Shown here: positions 26,151 through 34,767 of the stretch, in pieces
Numbering within the stretch: the first letter of the stretch is position 1
Layout: each line of letters starts with the position of its first letter
Assembly (NCBI RefSeq): GCF_000426045.1
Contig: NZ_KE384490.1
Span: 412,951-476,950, forward strand
Source of the DNA: Marmoricola sp. URHB0036
GTDB lineage: Bacteria; Actinomycetota; Actinomycetes; Propionibacteriales; Nocardioidaceae
Length of the DNA: 64,000 nt
Direction of reading: 5' to 3'
Position numbers and translations under genes: made by a program
The notes under the pieces: generated by a model
Databases searched by the model: none
Told to the model about the DNA's origin: nothing
Seen by the model: only the letters and a program-made list of their open reading frames with translations

Positions 26151-27046
26151 GCCGCTGCTCCTTCTCGTTGGGTCTCGGAGGTGAGCTCGAGGAACATCTC
26201 CTCCAGGCCCGCGCCGTCGGCGGGGCGGAGCTCGGTGAGGGCGACGCCGGCGGCCAGGGCGACCTCACCGACGCGGGCGGCGTCCGCCTGCGTGCGGACG
26301 GCGCCGTCGGGGCCGAGCGTGCTGGCGATACCGGCCAGCTCGAGGGCGTGCGCCAGCGTGCTCGGCGCCGCACTTCGTACGACGGTCCCGGCTGCCGCCA
26401 GCAGGTCGTTCTTGGTGCCCTGCGCGACGATCTTGCCGTTGCCGATCACCACGATGTCGTCGGCGATGACCTCGATCTCGTGCAGCAGGTGCGAGGAGAG
26501 CAGCACCGTGCCGCCCTGGTCGGCGTACGAGCGCAGCAGGTCGCGCATCCAGCGGATGCCGGCCGGGTCGAGACCGTTGGCCGGCTCGTCGAGGATCAGC
26601 ACCGTCGGGTCCCCGAGCAGTGCGTGGGCGATGCCGAGGCGCTGGCGCATGCCGAGGGAGTAGTTGCGCACCCGGCGGTCGGCCTCCTTCTCGGTGAGAC
26701 TGACCCGGTCGAGCATCTCCTCGACGCGTAGCCGGGGCAGACCCATCGTCCGGGCCGCGATGTTGAGGATCTCCCGCCCGGTCCGGCCGGCGTGCTGGGC
26801 CGAGGCGTCCAGCAGGACGCCGACCTCGAGGCCGGGGTTGGGCAGGTCGGAGAACAGTCGGCCGGAGACCCGGGCCGTGCCCGACGTCGGGGGAGTCAGC
26901 CCGACCATGACACGCATGGTCGTGGACTTGCCGGCGCCGTTGGGACCGAGGAAGCCGGTCACGCGACCGCCCTCAGCCGTGAAGGAGACGTCGTCGACGG
27001 CGGTGAAGGCGCCGTACCTCTTGGTGAGGGAGTCAACAGTGATCAT
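26147..27046 (-). CDS. ABC transporter ATP-binding protein (CcmA type)
   Basis: A 299-residue ATPase. Walker A 'GFLGPNGAGKSTTMRVM', Q-loop region, signature 'NYSLGMRQRLGIAHAL', Walker B 'VLILDEPANGLDPAGIRWMRDLL' and switch His 'LLSSHLLHEIE'. The C-terminal ~90 residues are the small regulatory extension of this subfamily. It energises the adjacent ABC-2 permease. An ACCCTCAGGGT-type dyad upstream (27126-27144) probably controls the pair. Confidence 0.92.
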   Translation of the reverse strand: MITVDSLTKRYGAFTAVDDVSFTAEGGRVTGFLGPNGAGKSTTMRVMVGLTPPTSGTARVSGRLFSDLPNPGLEVGVLLDASAQHAGRTGREILNIAARTMGLPRLRVEEMLDRVSLTEKEADRRVRNYSLGMRQRLGIAHALLGDPTVLILDEPANGLDPAGIRWMRDLLRSYADQGGTVLLSSHLLHEIEVIADDIVVIGNGKIVAQGTKNDLLAAAGTVVRSAAPSTLAHALELAGIASTLGPDGAVRTQADAARVGEVALAAGVALTELRPADGAGLEEMFLELTSETQREGAAA

Positions 27047-27125
27047 GGGCAGAGCCTCTCTTCAGACAGCCCCCGTCCACATCGGGGAGGCTGCTGGATC
27101 GGCCCCTGATACACCCCCGGAAAAC

Positions 27126-27144
27126 CCTCAGGGTCGCCCTGAGG
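27126..27144. promoter_or_regulatory. dyad operator upstream of the ABC exporter
   Basis: CCTCAGGG-TCG-CCCTGAGG is a perfect 8-bp inverted repeat, and the overlapping ACCCTCAGGGT is itself a dyad, giving three half-sites. It lies about 80 nt before the ATPase start and near a TGTATCA -10-like sequence on the minus strand. A response regulator or repressor site is likely; the partner is not in the window. The rest of 27047-27277 shows no gene beyond a 12-codon minus-strand ORF. Confidence 0.45.
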
Positions 27145-27277
27145 AGGAAGCGGGCATCCGCGCGCAGACCAGCGGCAACCGGTCGCTCCTACTCGGTCGC
27201 CTTCAGCGCGGTGTAGGTGGATCTCATGCCGCACACCTTGGCACCTGCGCAGGAACAATCAGGTCATTTGCGCGGTT

Positions 27278-28000
27278 GTGCCCGTCGTGAAGATCGAGAT
27301 CTGGTCCGACGTCGTCTGCCCCTGGTGCTACATCGGCAAGCGCCGTCTGGAGACTGCCCTGGCGGGCTTCCCGCACGCGGACGACGCGGAGATCGTCTAC
27401 CGCTCCTTCCAGCTCGACCCGGCGGCGCCGCGGGTTCCCGAGGAGACGGTCGCGGAGCACCTGGGTGCGAAGTACGGCGGCGGCCCCGAGGCCGGCCGGC
27501 AGATGGTCGAGCGCACCGAGGCGGTGGCGGCCGAGGAAGGCCTGCTCTTCCGGCTCGGCGAGGCGCAGCGGGCCAACACAGTCGACGCCCACCGGCTGCT
27601 GCACCTCGCCCTCGAGACCGGTGGGCCGGCGCTCCAGGCCTCGCTGAAGGAGGAGCTGCTGGCGGCGTACTTCCTGCGTGCGGAGAACGTCGCCGACCAC
27701 GACCTGCTGCGTCGTACGGCGGAGCAGGTGGGCCTCGATGCCGACGCGGTCGACGCCGTCCTCGACGGGGACCGTTACGCCGACGCCGTCGAGCACGACA
27801 TCCGTGAGGCGGCCGCACTCGGTGCGACCGGTGTGCCGTTCTTCGTCATCGACCGCAAGTACGGCATCTCGGGCGCTCAGCCGGCCGAGGTCTTCGGACA
27901 GGTGCTGGACCGGGCCTGGGACGAGTCGCACGCGAGGCTGGAGCACGTCGGGGGGCCCGAGCCCACCGACGCCTGCGGTCCGGACGGCTGCGAGATCTGA
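27278..28000 (+). CDS. DsbA-family oxidoreductase, FrnE-like
   Basis: A 240-residue cytoplasmic thioredoxin-fold protein. 'IWSDVVCPWCYIGKRRLE' carries the CPWC active site near residue 12-15 and the FrnE-type 'YRSFQLDP' and 'DAHRLLHLALETG' follow, with the cis-Pro in 'ATGVPFFVIDRKYGISGAQP'. FrnE proteins act in disulfide chemistry and stress tolerance or as polyketide tailoring isomerases. An extra Cys pair closes the protein (DACGPDGCEI). GTG 27278 was taken as start; GTG 27287 is possible. Confidence 0.88.
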   Translation: MPVVKIEIWSDVVCPWCYIGKRRLETALAGFPHADDAEIVYRSFQLDPAAPRVPEETVAEHLGAKYGGGPEAGRQMVERTEAVAAEEGLLFRLGEAQRANTVDAHRLLHLALETGGPALQASLKEELLAAYFLRAENVADHDLLRRTAEQVGLDADAVDAVLDGDRYADAVEHDIREAAALGATGVPFFVIDRKYGISGAQPAEVFGQVLDRAWDESHARLEHVGGPEPTDACGPDGCEI

Positions 28001-28028
28001 GGCTCACGCAGCTCGAGCGACACCGCCC

Positions 28029-28283
28029 TCAGATCCCCTCGGCGACCGGGTAGATCTCGTCGGCGACGAGACCGTGGGCCTCACGGTGGACCGTGTTGGC
28101 CGCCTCCGCGTTCGGGGCGTCGACCAGGCAGAAGATCTTGCCCTGGTCCTCGTTGACCCAGTAGCGGAGGTACTTCACGTCGTGGGCGTCCTGCGTCTGC
28201 AGGTCGGCGGCGTGGGCTCCTGCCACGTCGTCGGCGGAGACGTGACCCTCCTCGATGTGGTGGACATCCATGAACAGCGCCAT
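28029..28283 (-). CDS. DUF4242 (SCO4226-type nickel-binding) small protein
   Basis: An 84-residue ferredoxin-like protein, MALFMDVHHIEEG..., with 'DLQTQDAHDVKYLRYWVNEDQGKIFCLVDAP' and 'EAANTVHREAHGLVADEIYPV'. This is the DUF4242 pattern; a Streptomyces member binds nickel through His/Cys residues, and 'DVHH', 'VHREAHG' and a single Cys are present here. The biological role is unknown. It lies 61 nt downstream of the LuxR-type regulator on the same strand and may share its transcript. Confidence 0.82.
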   Translation of the reverse strand: MALFMDVHHIEEGHVSADDVAGAHAADLQTQDAHDVKYLRYWVNEDQGKIFCLVDAPNAEAANTVHREAHGLVADEIYPVAEGI

Positions 28284-28344
28284 GATCGGCTCTCTTTCTC
28301 CTTCAACGGCCGGATCTCGGCCTGCATCCAGAGAACCGTGTTCG

Positions 28345-30972
28345 TCAGCCCGGGACATCGGGGGATTTCCCCAGATTGGGCAACATCCCCTCCCGCCGAG
28401 CAGCGGCAACGGCGGCCGATCGGTTGGCCTCGCCGAGCTTGCGCAGGATCGCGGAGACGTGGTGGTCGACGGTCTTGGGAGACACGAAGAGTCGCGCGGA
28501 CAGCTCGGCGTTGGTGAGGCCATCGGCCAGAAGTACCAGCACCTCCAGCTCCCGCCCGGTGAGCCCGGCCGGGTTGCCCCTGGTCCGCGCCCGCGGTCCA
28601 CGGGGCACGGGCAGCCCGGCCTCGTGGCGGTCCCGCAGCAGGGCCAGCCGCGTCGCGTCGGCTCCCATGGCGCGCAGCTGCTCGCCGGCAGCGCGTACGT
28701 CGTCCACGGACTCCGAGTGCGCGAGGCTCACTGCCTGCCACCAGGGGCACCCCACGCCTTCCCACGCCGCAGCCGCAGCCAGCCACTGCCCACCGAGCAT
28801 GAGCCCGAACGGGCCTGACACCTGAAGGTCAGGCGGGGTCTCCAGACCGCTCTCCCGCAGCCACCACGCCAGCTCGCCTCGCTCCACGGCGGTGAAGACC
28901 AGTGCGTTCAGGTCGTGGGCCTTGGTCACCTCGCGGGTCAAGGCGTCCCGGTCGCCACGCACCCAGCCCGCCTCGGCCAGGGCGAGTGCCACGGGGAAGA
29001 TGCGCTGAGCCTCTCCCGTCGCTTCCGCCAGGTCCCGGGCCTCGCCGAGCAGTGCCTCGGCGGCCGGGGCGCCTCCACGAACTGCGATCGTCCCGGCGAC
29101 GACCAGCGCCGGGATCCGGCTGACCGGCGACTGCCCGGGTCGACGCAGCACCTCCTCGGCGAGCCGGCGGGCCTCCGGGTACCGTCCCTGCTCGAAGGCC
29201 GACGCGGCGTGCCAGGCCGTCATGTAGGTCGACCAGGCGTCGAGGTCGCGGTCGGTGCAGTAGGCGATGCCGGCGGTGAGGTACTCGTCGGCCCCGGCAT
29301 AGCGGCGCAACACGACCTGGGCGGCGCCCAGATTGGTGTAGGCGCGAGCGGCGTGCTCGTGCAGGTCGTGGACGAGCGCGATGTCGAGGCTCTGGCCCAG
29401 TCGGGTGAGCCCGAGCTCCTTGTCGGAGCCGAGGAGCAGGGCGGTGCCGACGTTGTTCAGCGCGTGCGCCTCGACCTCGTGGTCACCGAGGACCCGCGCC
29501 AGCGCGATGGCCCGGTCACCCCACAGCACGGTCTCGTCCTCCACCCCGGCGAGCATGGCCAGCTGGGCCTTGTTGCTGAAGGCCATCGCCAGCTCGTGCC
29601 CGGGCGCGAGCGCCTCCAGGGTCGCGATCGCCTGGTCGGCGTACCGCCGGGAGTCCTCGCCTCGGCCGAAGAACCACGAGTAGCGCGACAGCCAGCGCTG
29701 TGCCGCTCCCACCTGCTCGACGTCACCCTCGAGGTCGTGCAAGGCCAGGGCCTGCCGCCGCTCCTCGATCGCATTGCTGAGGTCGTCGGTGAGGTAGCAC
29801 TCGTAGGAGAGCCGGTCGTGCAGGTCTGCGACGGTACGTCGGTCGAGGACGTCTGCGAACCGCAGGGCGAGGCGGTACTCCTCGGCCGCCTCGTGGTGGG
29901 CTCCCAGCCGTGCCGAGAGGGCCGCGGCCGCCACGGCGTGCGTCACGGCCGCGCTCCCGTGGTCGCTCTCGGCCGCATGGTGGGCCAGGCGGTGGTGGTC
30001 GCTGCTGCCGAGCGCGGTCAAGGCGCCCAGGGCGCGTTCGTGGAGCCGGGTGCGGACCGCGGGTGCGAGGCCGGTCTCGACCGTCTCCCGAGCGATGTCG
30101 TGGCGGAACGCCAGCCCCTGCGCGTCCGACCCCGCGACGAGGAGTCCTCGCTGGACGCACTCGTCGATCGCCTCGGCTGGACGCTCGGCGACTCTCGCGA
30201 GGAGGTCCACCCGAGCGCCCGGGCCGAGCACCGCCGCCGCCGCGAGCACGTCTTGGCCCGCGGTGGAGACCCGGCTCACCCTGGCTCGTACGGCGTCACG
30301 CACCGTGGCCGGCACCTCCGCCTCCTCGGCCGCGAGGACCTCGGTCACGAAGAACGGGTTGCCGTTCGTACGACGATGCAGCGACGTCGGCTCGAGGGCT
30401 GACCCGGACGTCTCCACGAGCTCCGCCACTGCCGAGAGGGTGAGTGTCGGCACGTGCATCCGGGCAACGCCGTTGGTGGTGGCCAGGTCGCCGATCAGGG
30501 TGGTCAGCCGGTCACCCGGCCCGACCTCGTCGTCCCGGAAGGTGGCCACTCCGAGCAACGGCAGTCCCTCCAGCCGGCGTCCGAGATGGCGCACGAGCTC
30601 CAGGGTGGCCTCATCGGCCCAGTGGAGGTCTTCCAGCACAAGCACCGTCGGCTGACCCGCCAGCAGGGTGCGCACCTCGCGGAACAGGCGCGGCCTGGTC
30701 TCGAGCGTCGTCTCCGCGAGCATCGCCTCGAGCTCGGGCAACGCCTCGATCACCGGGCCGAGGGGGGCCGGTGTGGCCACGCCGTCACTCGACCCTCGTC
30801 GTACGACAGGCGGATGGGGCAGCGCTGCGAGCTCGTCGAGGAGCAGCCCCACCAGCGAGGTCTTCCCGACGCCGGCCTCGCCACCGAGGAAGATCCAGCG
30901 GCCCGTCCCGGTCGCGGCCGACGGCACCGCCTCCAGGAGCGGTGCGACGAAAGAGCCCCGCTCGACCAGCAC
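28345..30972 (-). CDS. large LuxR-family regulator with AAA/NTPase domain (LAL type)
   Basis: An 875-residue regulator. An N-terminal NTPase (Walker A 'GGEAGVGKTSL' at about 30-40; Walker B 'VLVLEDLHWAD') is followed by a long helical TPR-like region and a C-terminal LuxR helix-turn-helix: 'LTGRELEVLVLLADGLTNAELSARLFVSPKTVDHHVSAILRKL' content in the last ~65 residues. Such proteins sense a ligand or partner and activate transcription in an ATP-dependent way. GTG 30972 (VLVERGSFVAPL) gives the usual family start; the frame is open 38 codons further upstream through the octamer array. Targets are unknown; autoregulation is possible. Confidence 0.88.
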   Translation of the reverse strand: MLVERGSFVAPLLEAVPSAATGTGRWIFLGGEAGVGKTSLVGLLLDELAALPHPPVVRRGSSDGVATPAPLGPVIEALPELEAMLAETTLETRPRLFREVRTLLAGQPTVLVLEDLHWADEATLELVRHLGRRLEGLPLLGVATFRDDEVGPGDRLTTLIGDLATTNGVARMHVPTLTLSAVAELVETSGSALEPTSLHRRTNGNPFFVTEVLAAEEAEVPATVRDAVRARVSRVSTAGQDVLAAAAVLGPGARVDLLARVAERPAEAIDECVQRGLLVAGSDAQGLAFRHDIARETVETGLAPAVRTRLHERALGALTALGSSDHHRLAHHAAESDHGSAAVTHAVAAAALSARLGAHHEAAEEYRLALRFADVLDRRTVADLHDRLSYECYLTDDLSNAIEERRQALALHDLEGDVEQVGAAQRWLSRYSWFFGRGEDSRRYADQAIATLEALAPGHELAMAFSNKAQLAMLAGVEDETVLWGDRAIALARVLGDHEVEAHALNNVGTALLLGSDKELGLTRLGQSLDIALVHDLHEHAARAYTNLGAAQVVLRRYAGADEYLTAGIAYCTDRDLDAWSTYMTAWHAASAFEQGRYPEARRLAEEVLRRPGQSPVSRIPALVVAGTIAVRGGAPAAEALLGEARDLAEATGEAQRIFPVALALAEAGWVRGDRDALTREVTKAHDLNALVFTAVERGELAWWLRESGLETPPDLQVSGPFGLMLGGQWLAAAAAWEGVGCPWWQAVSLAHSESVDDVRAAGEQLRAMGADATRLALLRDRHEAGLPVPRGPRARTRGNPAGLTGRELEVLVLLADGLTNAELSARLFVSPKTVDHHVSAILRKLGEANRSAAVAAARREGMLPNLGKSPDVPG

Positions 30973-31005
30973 AGCCCCATTCAACCCCGATCCGCAGATC
31001 TCGTC

Positions 31006-31076
31006 GTCCACAGGACTGGTCAACCACCTGTGGACTCGGGGCACTATCTGTGGACGGTGGCAGTGGTTCTGTGGAC
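31006..31076. promoter_or_regulatory. array of four phased octamers GTCCACAG/CTGTGGAC
   Basis: GTCCACAG at 31006-31013 and CTGTGGAC at 31028-31035, 31048-31055 and 31069-31076 recur every 20-22 bp, so they face the same side of the helix. They lie 34-104 bp upstream of the LuxR-type regulator start. The octamer shares 7 bases with the DnaA box (TGTGGAC of TGTGGATAA-like sites), but no other origin feature is present, so a regulator array is favoured. Confidence 0.6.
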
Positions 31077-31159
31077 GACGGACCACGAATGCAGAATTCG
31101 CAGAAATAGTTGGTGAAACCCTCTTGCGGCCGCAGGTCCCGGGGGCATAGAACTTCTCT

Positions 31160-31337
31160 CACGCACTCCCTCCGGGGAGAGCGGGATCACTCGAAGCAGA
31201 AGGTCCACACGACGAGGCAACTCGTCGCGGTCAGCACGGTGACGGCAGCCGGGACCGGAGCTGAGAGTGGTCGATCGGAAGGTCACCGTTCTCCGATCAA
31301 CTGAAGGGCCCAGCAACTCATACTTGCTGGGCCCTTC
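31160..31337 (+). ncRNA. candidate structured RNA between the LuxR-type gene and serA
   Basis: A promoter-like TTGCGG-N18-TAGAAC (31124-31153) precedes about 180 nt with several clean hairpins: CGACGAG-GCAA-CTCGTCG (31210-31227, a GNRA tetraloop), GATCGGA/TCCGATC (31273-31298), and a perfect 14-bp stem (31303-31316 with 31324-31337, 7-nt loop) that ends the region like a terminator. No T-box consensus or other riboswitch I know was seen. It may be an independent sRNA or a leader RNA for the downstream genes. The 393 nt from 30973 to 31365 hold no convincing gene otherwise. Confidence 0.4.
31303..31337. terminator. perfect 14-bp hairpin
   Basis: GAAGGGCCCAGCAA pairs with TTGCTGGGCCCTTC around a 7-nt loop CTCATAC. 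It is one of the most stable stems in the window and is followed on the plus strand by CGCCTTTCC, a weak T stretch. Confidence 0.7.
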
Positions 31338-31365
31338 GCCTTTCCCCCCGCGGCCGACGCGTCCA

Positions 31366-31554
31366 GTGGGTACACCGGAGGCGTGCAGACCTTCCTCCCG
31401 GTTGGGCGACGAAGAGTTCAACCGCAGCCACCGTTCGGCCCTGGTCCACAAGGACCCCGACTTCTACGCGTCGAGGGTCAGCGACGTGCCTGACGACCTG
31501 CCCTATGTCTGGCCCGTCCCGACGCCCGGCGAGGATCGCGCCGAGGCCACGTGA
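31366..31554 (+). CDS. possible small protein, 62 aa
   Basis: I do not recognise this protein. From GTG 31366 it reads VGTPEACRPSSRLGDEEFNR and ends DDLPYVWPVPTPGEDRAEAT. The middle 'HRSALVHKDPDFYASRVSDVPDDLPYVWPVP' content is well-behaved, with strong third-position G/C, unlike a chance frame. No ribosome binding site precedes GTG 31366, and the start could be TTG 31399. It stands 84 nt before serA on the same strand, downstream of the strong hairpin. Confidence 0.4.
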   Translation: MGTPEACRPSSRLGDEEFNRSHRSALVHKDPDFYASRVSDVPDDLPYVWPVPTPGEDRAEAT

Positions 31555-31638
31555 CCGGGGTAGTGTGACGGCTCCGCACAGCGTCGTGCGCGGCCCGGTT
31601 GCTGGGCCACGTCCCACCGACGACTCCTGCGAGGACCT

Positions 31639-33246
31639 GTGACCAAGCCCGTCGTACTCATCGCCGAAGAGCTGAGCCCCGCGACCGTCGAGGCGCTCGG
31701 CCCCGACTTCGAGATCCGTCACTGCGACGGCTCCGACCGGGCCCAGCTGCTCGAGGCGATCACCGACGCCGACGCGGTCCTGGTCCGCTCGGCCACCAAG
31801 CTCGACGAGGAAGCGCTCGGCGCGGCCAAGCGGCTGAAGGTCGTCGCACGGGCCGGTGTCGGCCTCGACAACGTCGACGTCCGGGCGGCCACCCAGAACG
31901 GCGTCCTCGTCGTCAACGCACCCACCTCCAACATCGTCAGCGCCGCCGAGCTCGCGGTCGCCCTGATGCTCGCCGCCGCCCGGCACATCAGCCCGGCGCA
32001 CGCCGCCCTGACCCGCGGGGAGTGGAAGCGCAGCAAGTACACCGGCATCGAGCTCTACGAGAAGACCGTCGGCATCGTCGGGCTGGGTCGCATCGGCGTA
32101 CTCGTCGCCCAGCGCCTGTCCGCCTTCGGCATGGACGTGATCGCCTACGACCCCTACGTGCAGGCCGGCCGGGCAGCCCAGATGGGGGTGCGGATGGTCA
32201 GCCTCGAGGAGTTGATGACCGAGTCCGACTTCATCAGCGTGCACCTGCCGAAGACCCCGGAGACGGTGGGGCTGATCGGCGCCGACGAGTTCGCGATCGC
32301 GCGGCCCGGCCTGGTGCTGGTCAACGCAGCGCGGGGCGGGATCGTGGAGGAGAAGGCGCTCTACGACGCCCTCAAGACCGGTCGCATCGCCGCCGCCGGG
32401 CTCGACGTCTTCACCCAGGAACCGTGCACCGACTCACCACTCTTCGAGCTCGAGAACGTGGTCGCCACCCCTCACCTCGGGGCGTCCACCGACGAGGCGC
32501 AGGAGAAGGCGGGTGTCGCCGTGGCCCGGTCGGTGCGCCTCGCCCTGTCCGGTGAGCTCGTGCCCGACGCCGTGAACGTCCAGGGCGGGCTGATCGCCGA
32601 GGACGTGCGTCCCGGCATCCCGCTCGTGGAGAAGCTCGGCCGCATCTTCACCGCGCTCGCGGGCGAGGTCGCGCAGCAGATCGACGTCGAGGTGCGCGGC
32701 GAGATCACCGAGCACGACGTCAAGGTGCTCGAGCTCGGCGCGCTCAAGGGCGTCTTCGCCGACATCGTGGAGGACCAGGTCTCGTTCGTGAACGCTCCGT
32801 TGCTCGCCGCCGAGCGCGGCACCGAGGTGCGGCTCGTCACCGACTCCGAGAGCCCCGACCACCGCAACCTGATCACCATCCGCGGCACGCTGGCCGACGG
32901 CTCCCAGGTCTCGGTCTCCGGCACCCTGATCGGGATCAACCAGCGCGAGCGGCTGGTCGAGGTCAACGACTTCGTGGTCGACCTCGAGCCCACCCAGCAC
33001 CTCGCCTTCTTCACCTACGAGGACCGCCCCGGCATGGTCGGCACCGTCGGCAAGATCCTCGGCGAGGCGAGCGTGAACATCGCCGGCATGCAGGTCTCCC
33101 GCAACGCCAAGGGCGGCCAGGCTCTCGTCGCCCTGTCCGTGGACTCGCCGGTGCCGGCCGAGGTCCTGGAGGAGATCCGCGGCTCGATCGACGCACAGAT
33201 GGTGCGCGGCGTCAGCCTCACCGAGAAGGAGCAGCCGACCGGCTGA
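31639..33246 (+). CDS. serA: D-3-phosphoglycerate dehydrogenase
   Basis: A 535-residue PGDH of the long, mycobacterial type, first step of serine synthesis. NAD-binding motif 'GIVGLGRIGVLVAQRL' (GxGxxG), catalytic His in 'TPHLGAST' and Arg in 'NAARGGIVEE'. After about residue 320 come the ASB (intervening) domain and a C-terminal ACT domain, 'HLAFFTYEDRPGMVGTVGKILGEASVNIAGM' in content, for serine feedback. The GTG at 31639 has AGGA 5 nt upstream. A TAGTGT hexamer at 31561 would give a ~70-nt leader with a small GGCCC/GGGCC hairpin. Confidence 0.96.
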   Translation: MTKPVVLIAEELSPATVEALGPDFEIRHCDGSDRAQLLEAITDADAVLVRSATKLDEEALGAAKRLKVVARAGVGLDNVDVRAATQNGVLVVNAPTSNIVSAAELAVALMLAAARHISPAHAALTRGEWKRSKYTGIELYEKTVGIVGLGRIGVLVAQRLSAFGMDVIAYDPYVQAGRAAQMGVRMVSLEELMTESDFISVHLPKTPETVGLIGADEFAIARPGLVLVNAARGGIVEEKALYDALKTGRIAAAGLDVFTQEPCTDSPLFELENVVATPHLGASTDEAQEKAGVAVARSVRLALSGELVPDAVNVQGGLIAEDVRPGIPLVEKLGRIFTALAGEVAQQIDVEVRGEITEHDVKVLELGALKGVFADIVEDQVSFVNAPLLAAERGTEVRLVTDSESPDHRNLITIRGTLADGSQVSVSGTLIGINQRERLVEVNDFVVDLEPTQHLAFFTYEDRPGMVGTVGKILGEASVNIAGMQVSRNAKGGQALVALSVDSPVPAEVLEEIRGSIDAQMVRGVSLTEKEQPTG

Positions 33247-33260
33247 CCAGGTTGCTGCGG

Positions 33261-34706
33261 TCAGGCCACCAGCGTCGGCGTACCCGACTGGCGCTGGCCC
33301 GGATCGCCGATCGCCTCCCGCCACGCGTCGGCCAGCCGGGCGATCGCCTCGGTCAGCACGTGGTGCGGCTGCGTGTACGGGATCCGCACGAAGCGGTCGA
33401 GCCCGCCCTCCGGCGCGAAGGCGGGACCGGGCGCGAGCCGTACGCCGTGGCCGACCGCGTGCGGCACGAGGGCCGAGGACAGCGCCCGTGGCAGCTCGCA
33501 CCAGAGGTTCAGCCCTCCGGACGGGCGCGCGACCTGCCACTCGGGCAGGTGCGTGGCGACTGCCCGCAGTGCGCCGTCGCGCGAGGTGCGCAGCTGGGCC
33601 CGGCGGTGCTCGAGGAGGTGCTCGCTGTCCTCCAGCAGGTTCACGCCCACCAGCTGTTCGAGCACCGGGCAGCCGAGGTCGAGGCTGAGCCGGGCCCGGA
33701 AGAAGGCGTCGAGCCGGTCGTGCGGCAGCCGCAGCCAACCCAGCCGCAAGCCTCCCCAGAACGGCTTGCTCAGGCTGCCCACCGAGATCGCGGTGGGGGA
33801 GTACGACGCGAACGGTGCCGGCATCTGCTGCCCGTCCAGCGCCAGCGCCACCATCGACTCGTCGACGATGGCCGTGGTGCGCGTGCGCTTCAGCGCCCTC
33901 GCGACCTGCACCCGGTGCTCGTCGGTCATCAGCGCACCGGTCGGGTTGTGGAAGTCGGGGATCAGGTAGGCCACCCGGGGTGCGACCTGCCCCAGCGTCG
34001 TGACCAGCCCGTCGACGTCCGGTGTCCGGGCAGCCGCGTCGGGAGGCACGTCGACGCCGACCAGTCGGGCGCCCGAGTGGGTGAGGGTGGCGATCGCATT
34101 GGGGTAGGTGGGGCTCTCCACGAGTGCACGGTCGCCGATCGAGAGCAGGGCCCGGGCGGTGATCGCCACGCCGGCCTGCGCACCGGGGACCACCATGATC
34201 TGCTCGGGGTCCGTAGGCAGTCCGCGGGCGTCGTACGTCGCGGCGACGGCCTCCCGGAACACCCGCAAGCCACAGGGGAAGTAGCCGGAGCCGGCGAGGT
34301 AGGCCGGGAGCTGCTCGGTCGCACGCTCGTAGGCGGCCAGCACCCCCGGGCCCGGAGCCGGAGCGGCCACGGTCAGGTCGATCTGGCCCTCGTCGAGGGT
34401 GCCGGGGTGGAGCACGTGGTCGACGAGGTGGCCCCGGTTGGCCGGCAGGCTGGCCACGCTCCCCGAGCCCTGCCGCGAGACCAGGAAGCCGTGGTCGCGG
34501 AGCTCGGCGTACGCCCGCGTCACGGTGGTGCGGCTGACGGCAACCGCCTCGGTGAGCTCGCGCTCGCTGGGCAGCCGGGCGCCGACCGGGACCCGGCCGT
34601 CGGTGATCAGCACCCGCAGCCCCTCGGCCAGCCCCTTGTACGCCGGATCCCGGTCGAAGCTGCCGAGCAGGGTGGCGATCCGGGAGGCGGCGAGGACGCG
34701 GGTCAT
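33261..34706 (-). CDS. MocR-type (GntR/aminotransferase) transcriptional regulator, YczR-like
   Basis: A 481-residue fusion of a GntR winged helix (about 20-90: 'YKGLAEGLRVLITDGRVPVGARLPSERELTEAVAVSRTTVTRAYAELRDHGFL' content) to a fold-type I aminotransferase domain. The PLP lysine is in 'GSLSKPFWGGLRLGWLRLP', with 'YLIPDFHNPTGALM' and 'VVDESMVAL'-like 'IVDESMVALALDG'. MocR proteins use PLP or its aldimines as effector. ATG 34706 was chosen to begin just before the winged helix. It is divergent from a YczE-type membrane protein gene, the defining context of the YczR subgroup. Confidence 0.9.
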   Translation of the reverse strand: MTRVLAASRIATLLGSFDRDPAYKGLAEGLRVLITDGRVPVGARLPSERELTEAVAVSRTTVTRAYAELRDHGFLVSRQGSGSVASLPANRGHLVDHVLHPGTLDEGQIDLTVAAPAPGPGVLAAYERATEQLPAYLAGSGYFPCGLRVFREAVAATYDARGLPTDPEQIMVVPGAQAGVAITARALLSIGDRALVESPTYPNAIATLTHSGARLVGVDVPPDAAARTPDVDGLVTTLGQVAPRVAYLIPDFHNPTGALMTDEHRVQVARALKRTRTTAIVDESMVALALDGQQMPAPFASYSPTAISVGSLSKPFWGGLRLGWLRLPHDRLDAFFRARLSLDLGCPVLEQLVGVNLLEDSEHLLEHRRAQLRTSRDGALRAVATHLPEWQVARPSGGLNLWCELPRALSSALVPHAVGHGVRLAPGPAFAPEGGLDRFVRIPYTQPHHVLTEAIARLADAWREAIGDPGQRQSGTPTLVA

Positions 34707-34724
34707 GCAGGCCAGTGAAACACG

Positions 34725-34749
34725 ATTGGCTATCTGCGACCAGACCAAT
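34725..34749. promoter_or_regulatory. inverted repeat in the yczR-yczE divergent region
   Basis: ATTGG-N15-CCAAT lies in the 61-bp gap between the MocR gene and the YczE-like gene. MocR regulators often bind spaced repeats in such short divergent regions; this is the only clear symmetry there. The binding assignment is inferred. Confidence 0.45.
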
Positions 34750-34767
34750 TGATGGTGGACTGTCCCC

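Noticed and set aside
27189..27227. 12-codon minus-strand ORF before the ABC exporter
   Set aside because: No ribosome site, no notable codon run and no associated hairpin in the right place.
31006..31076. Replication origin, from DnaA-box-like octamers
   Set aside because: No dnaA, dnaN, rpmH or AT-rich unwinding element nearby, and the octamers lack the last two bases of the DnaA box.
31160..31337. T-box riboswitch before serA
   Set aside because: No GGGTGGNACCGCG-like antiterminator or specifier loop pattern was found.
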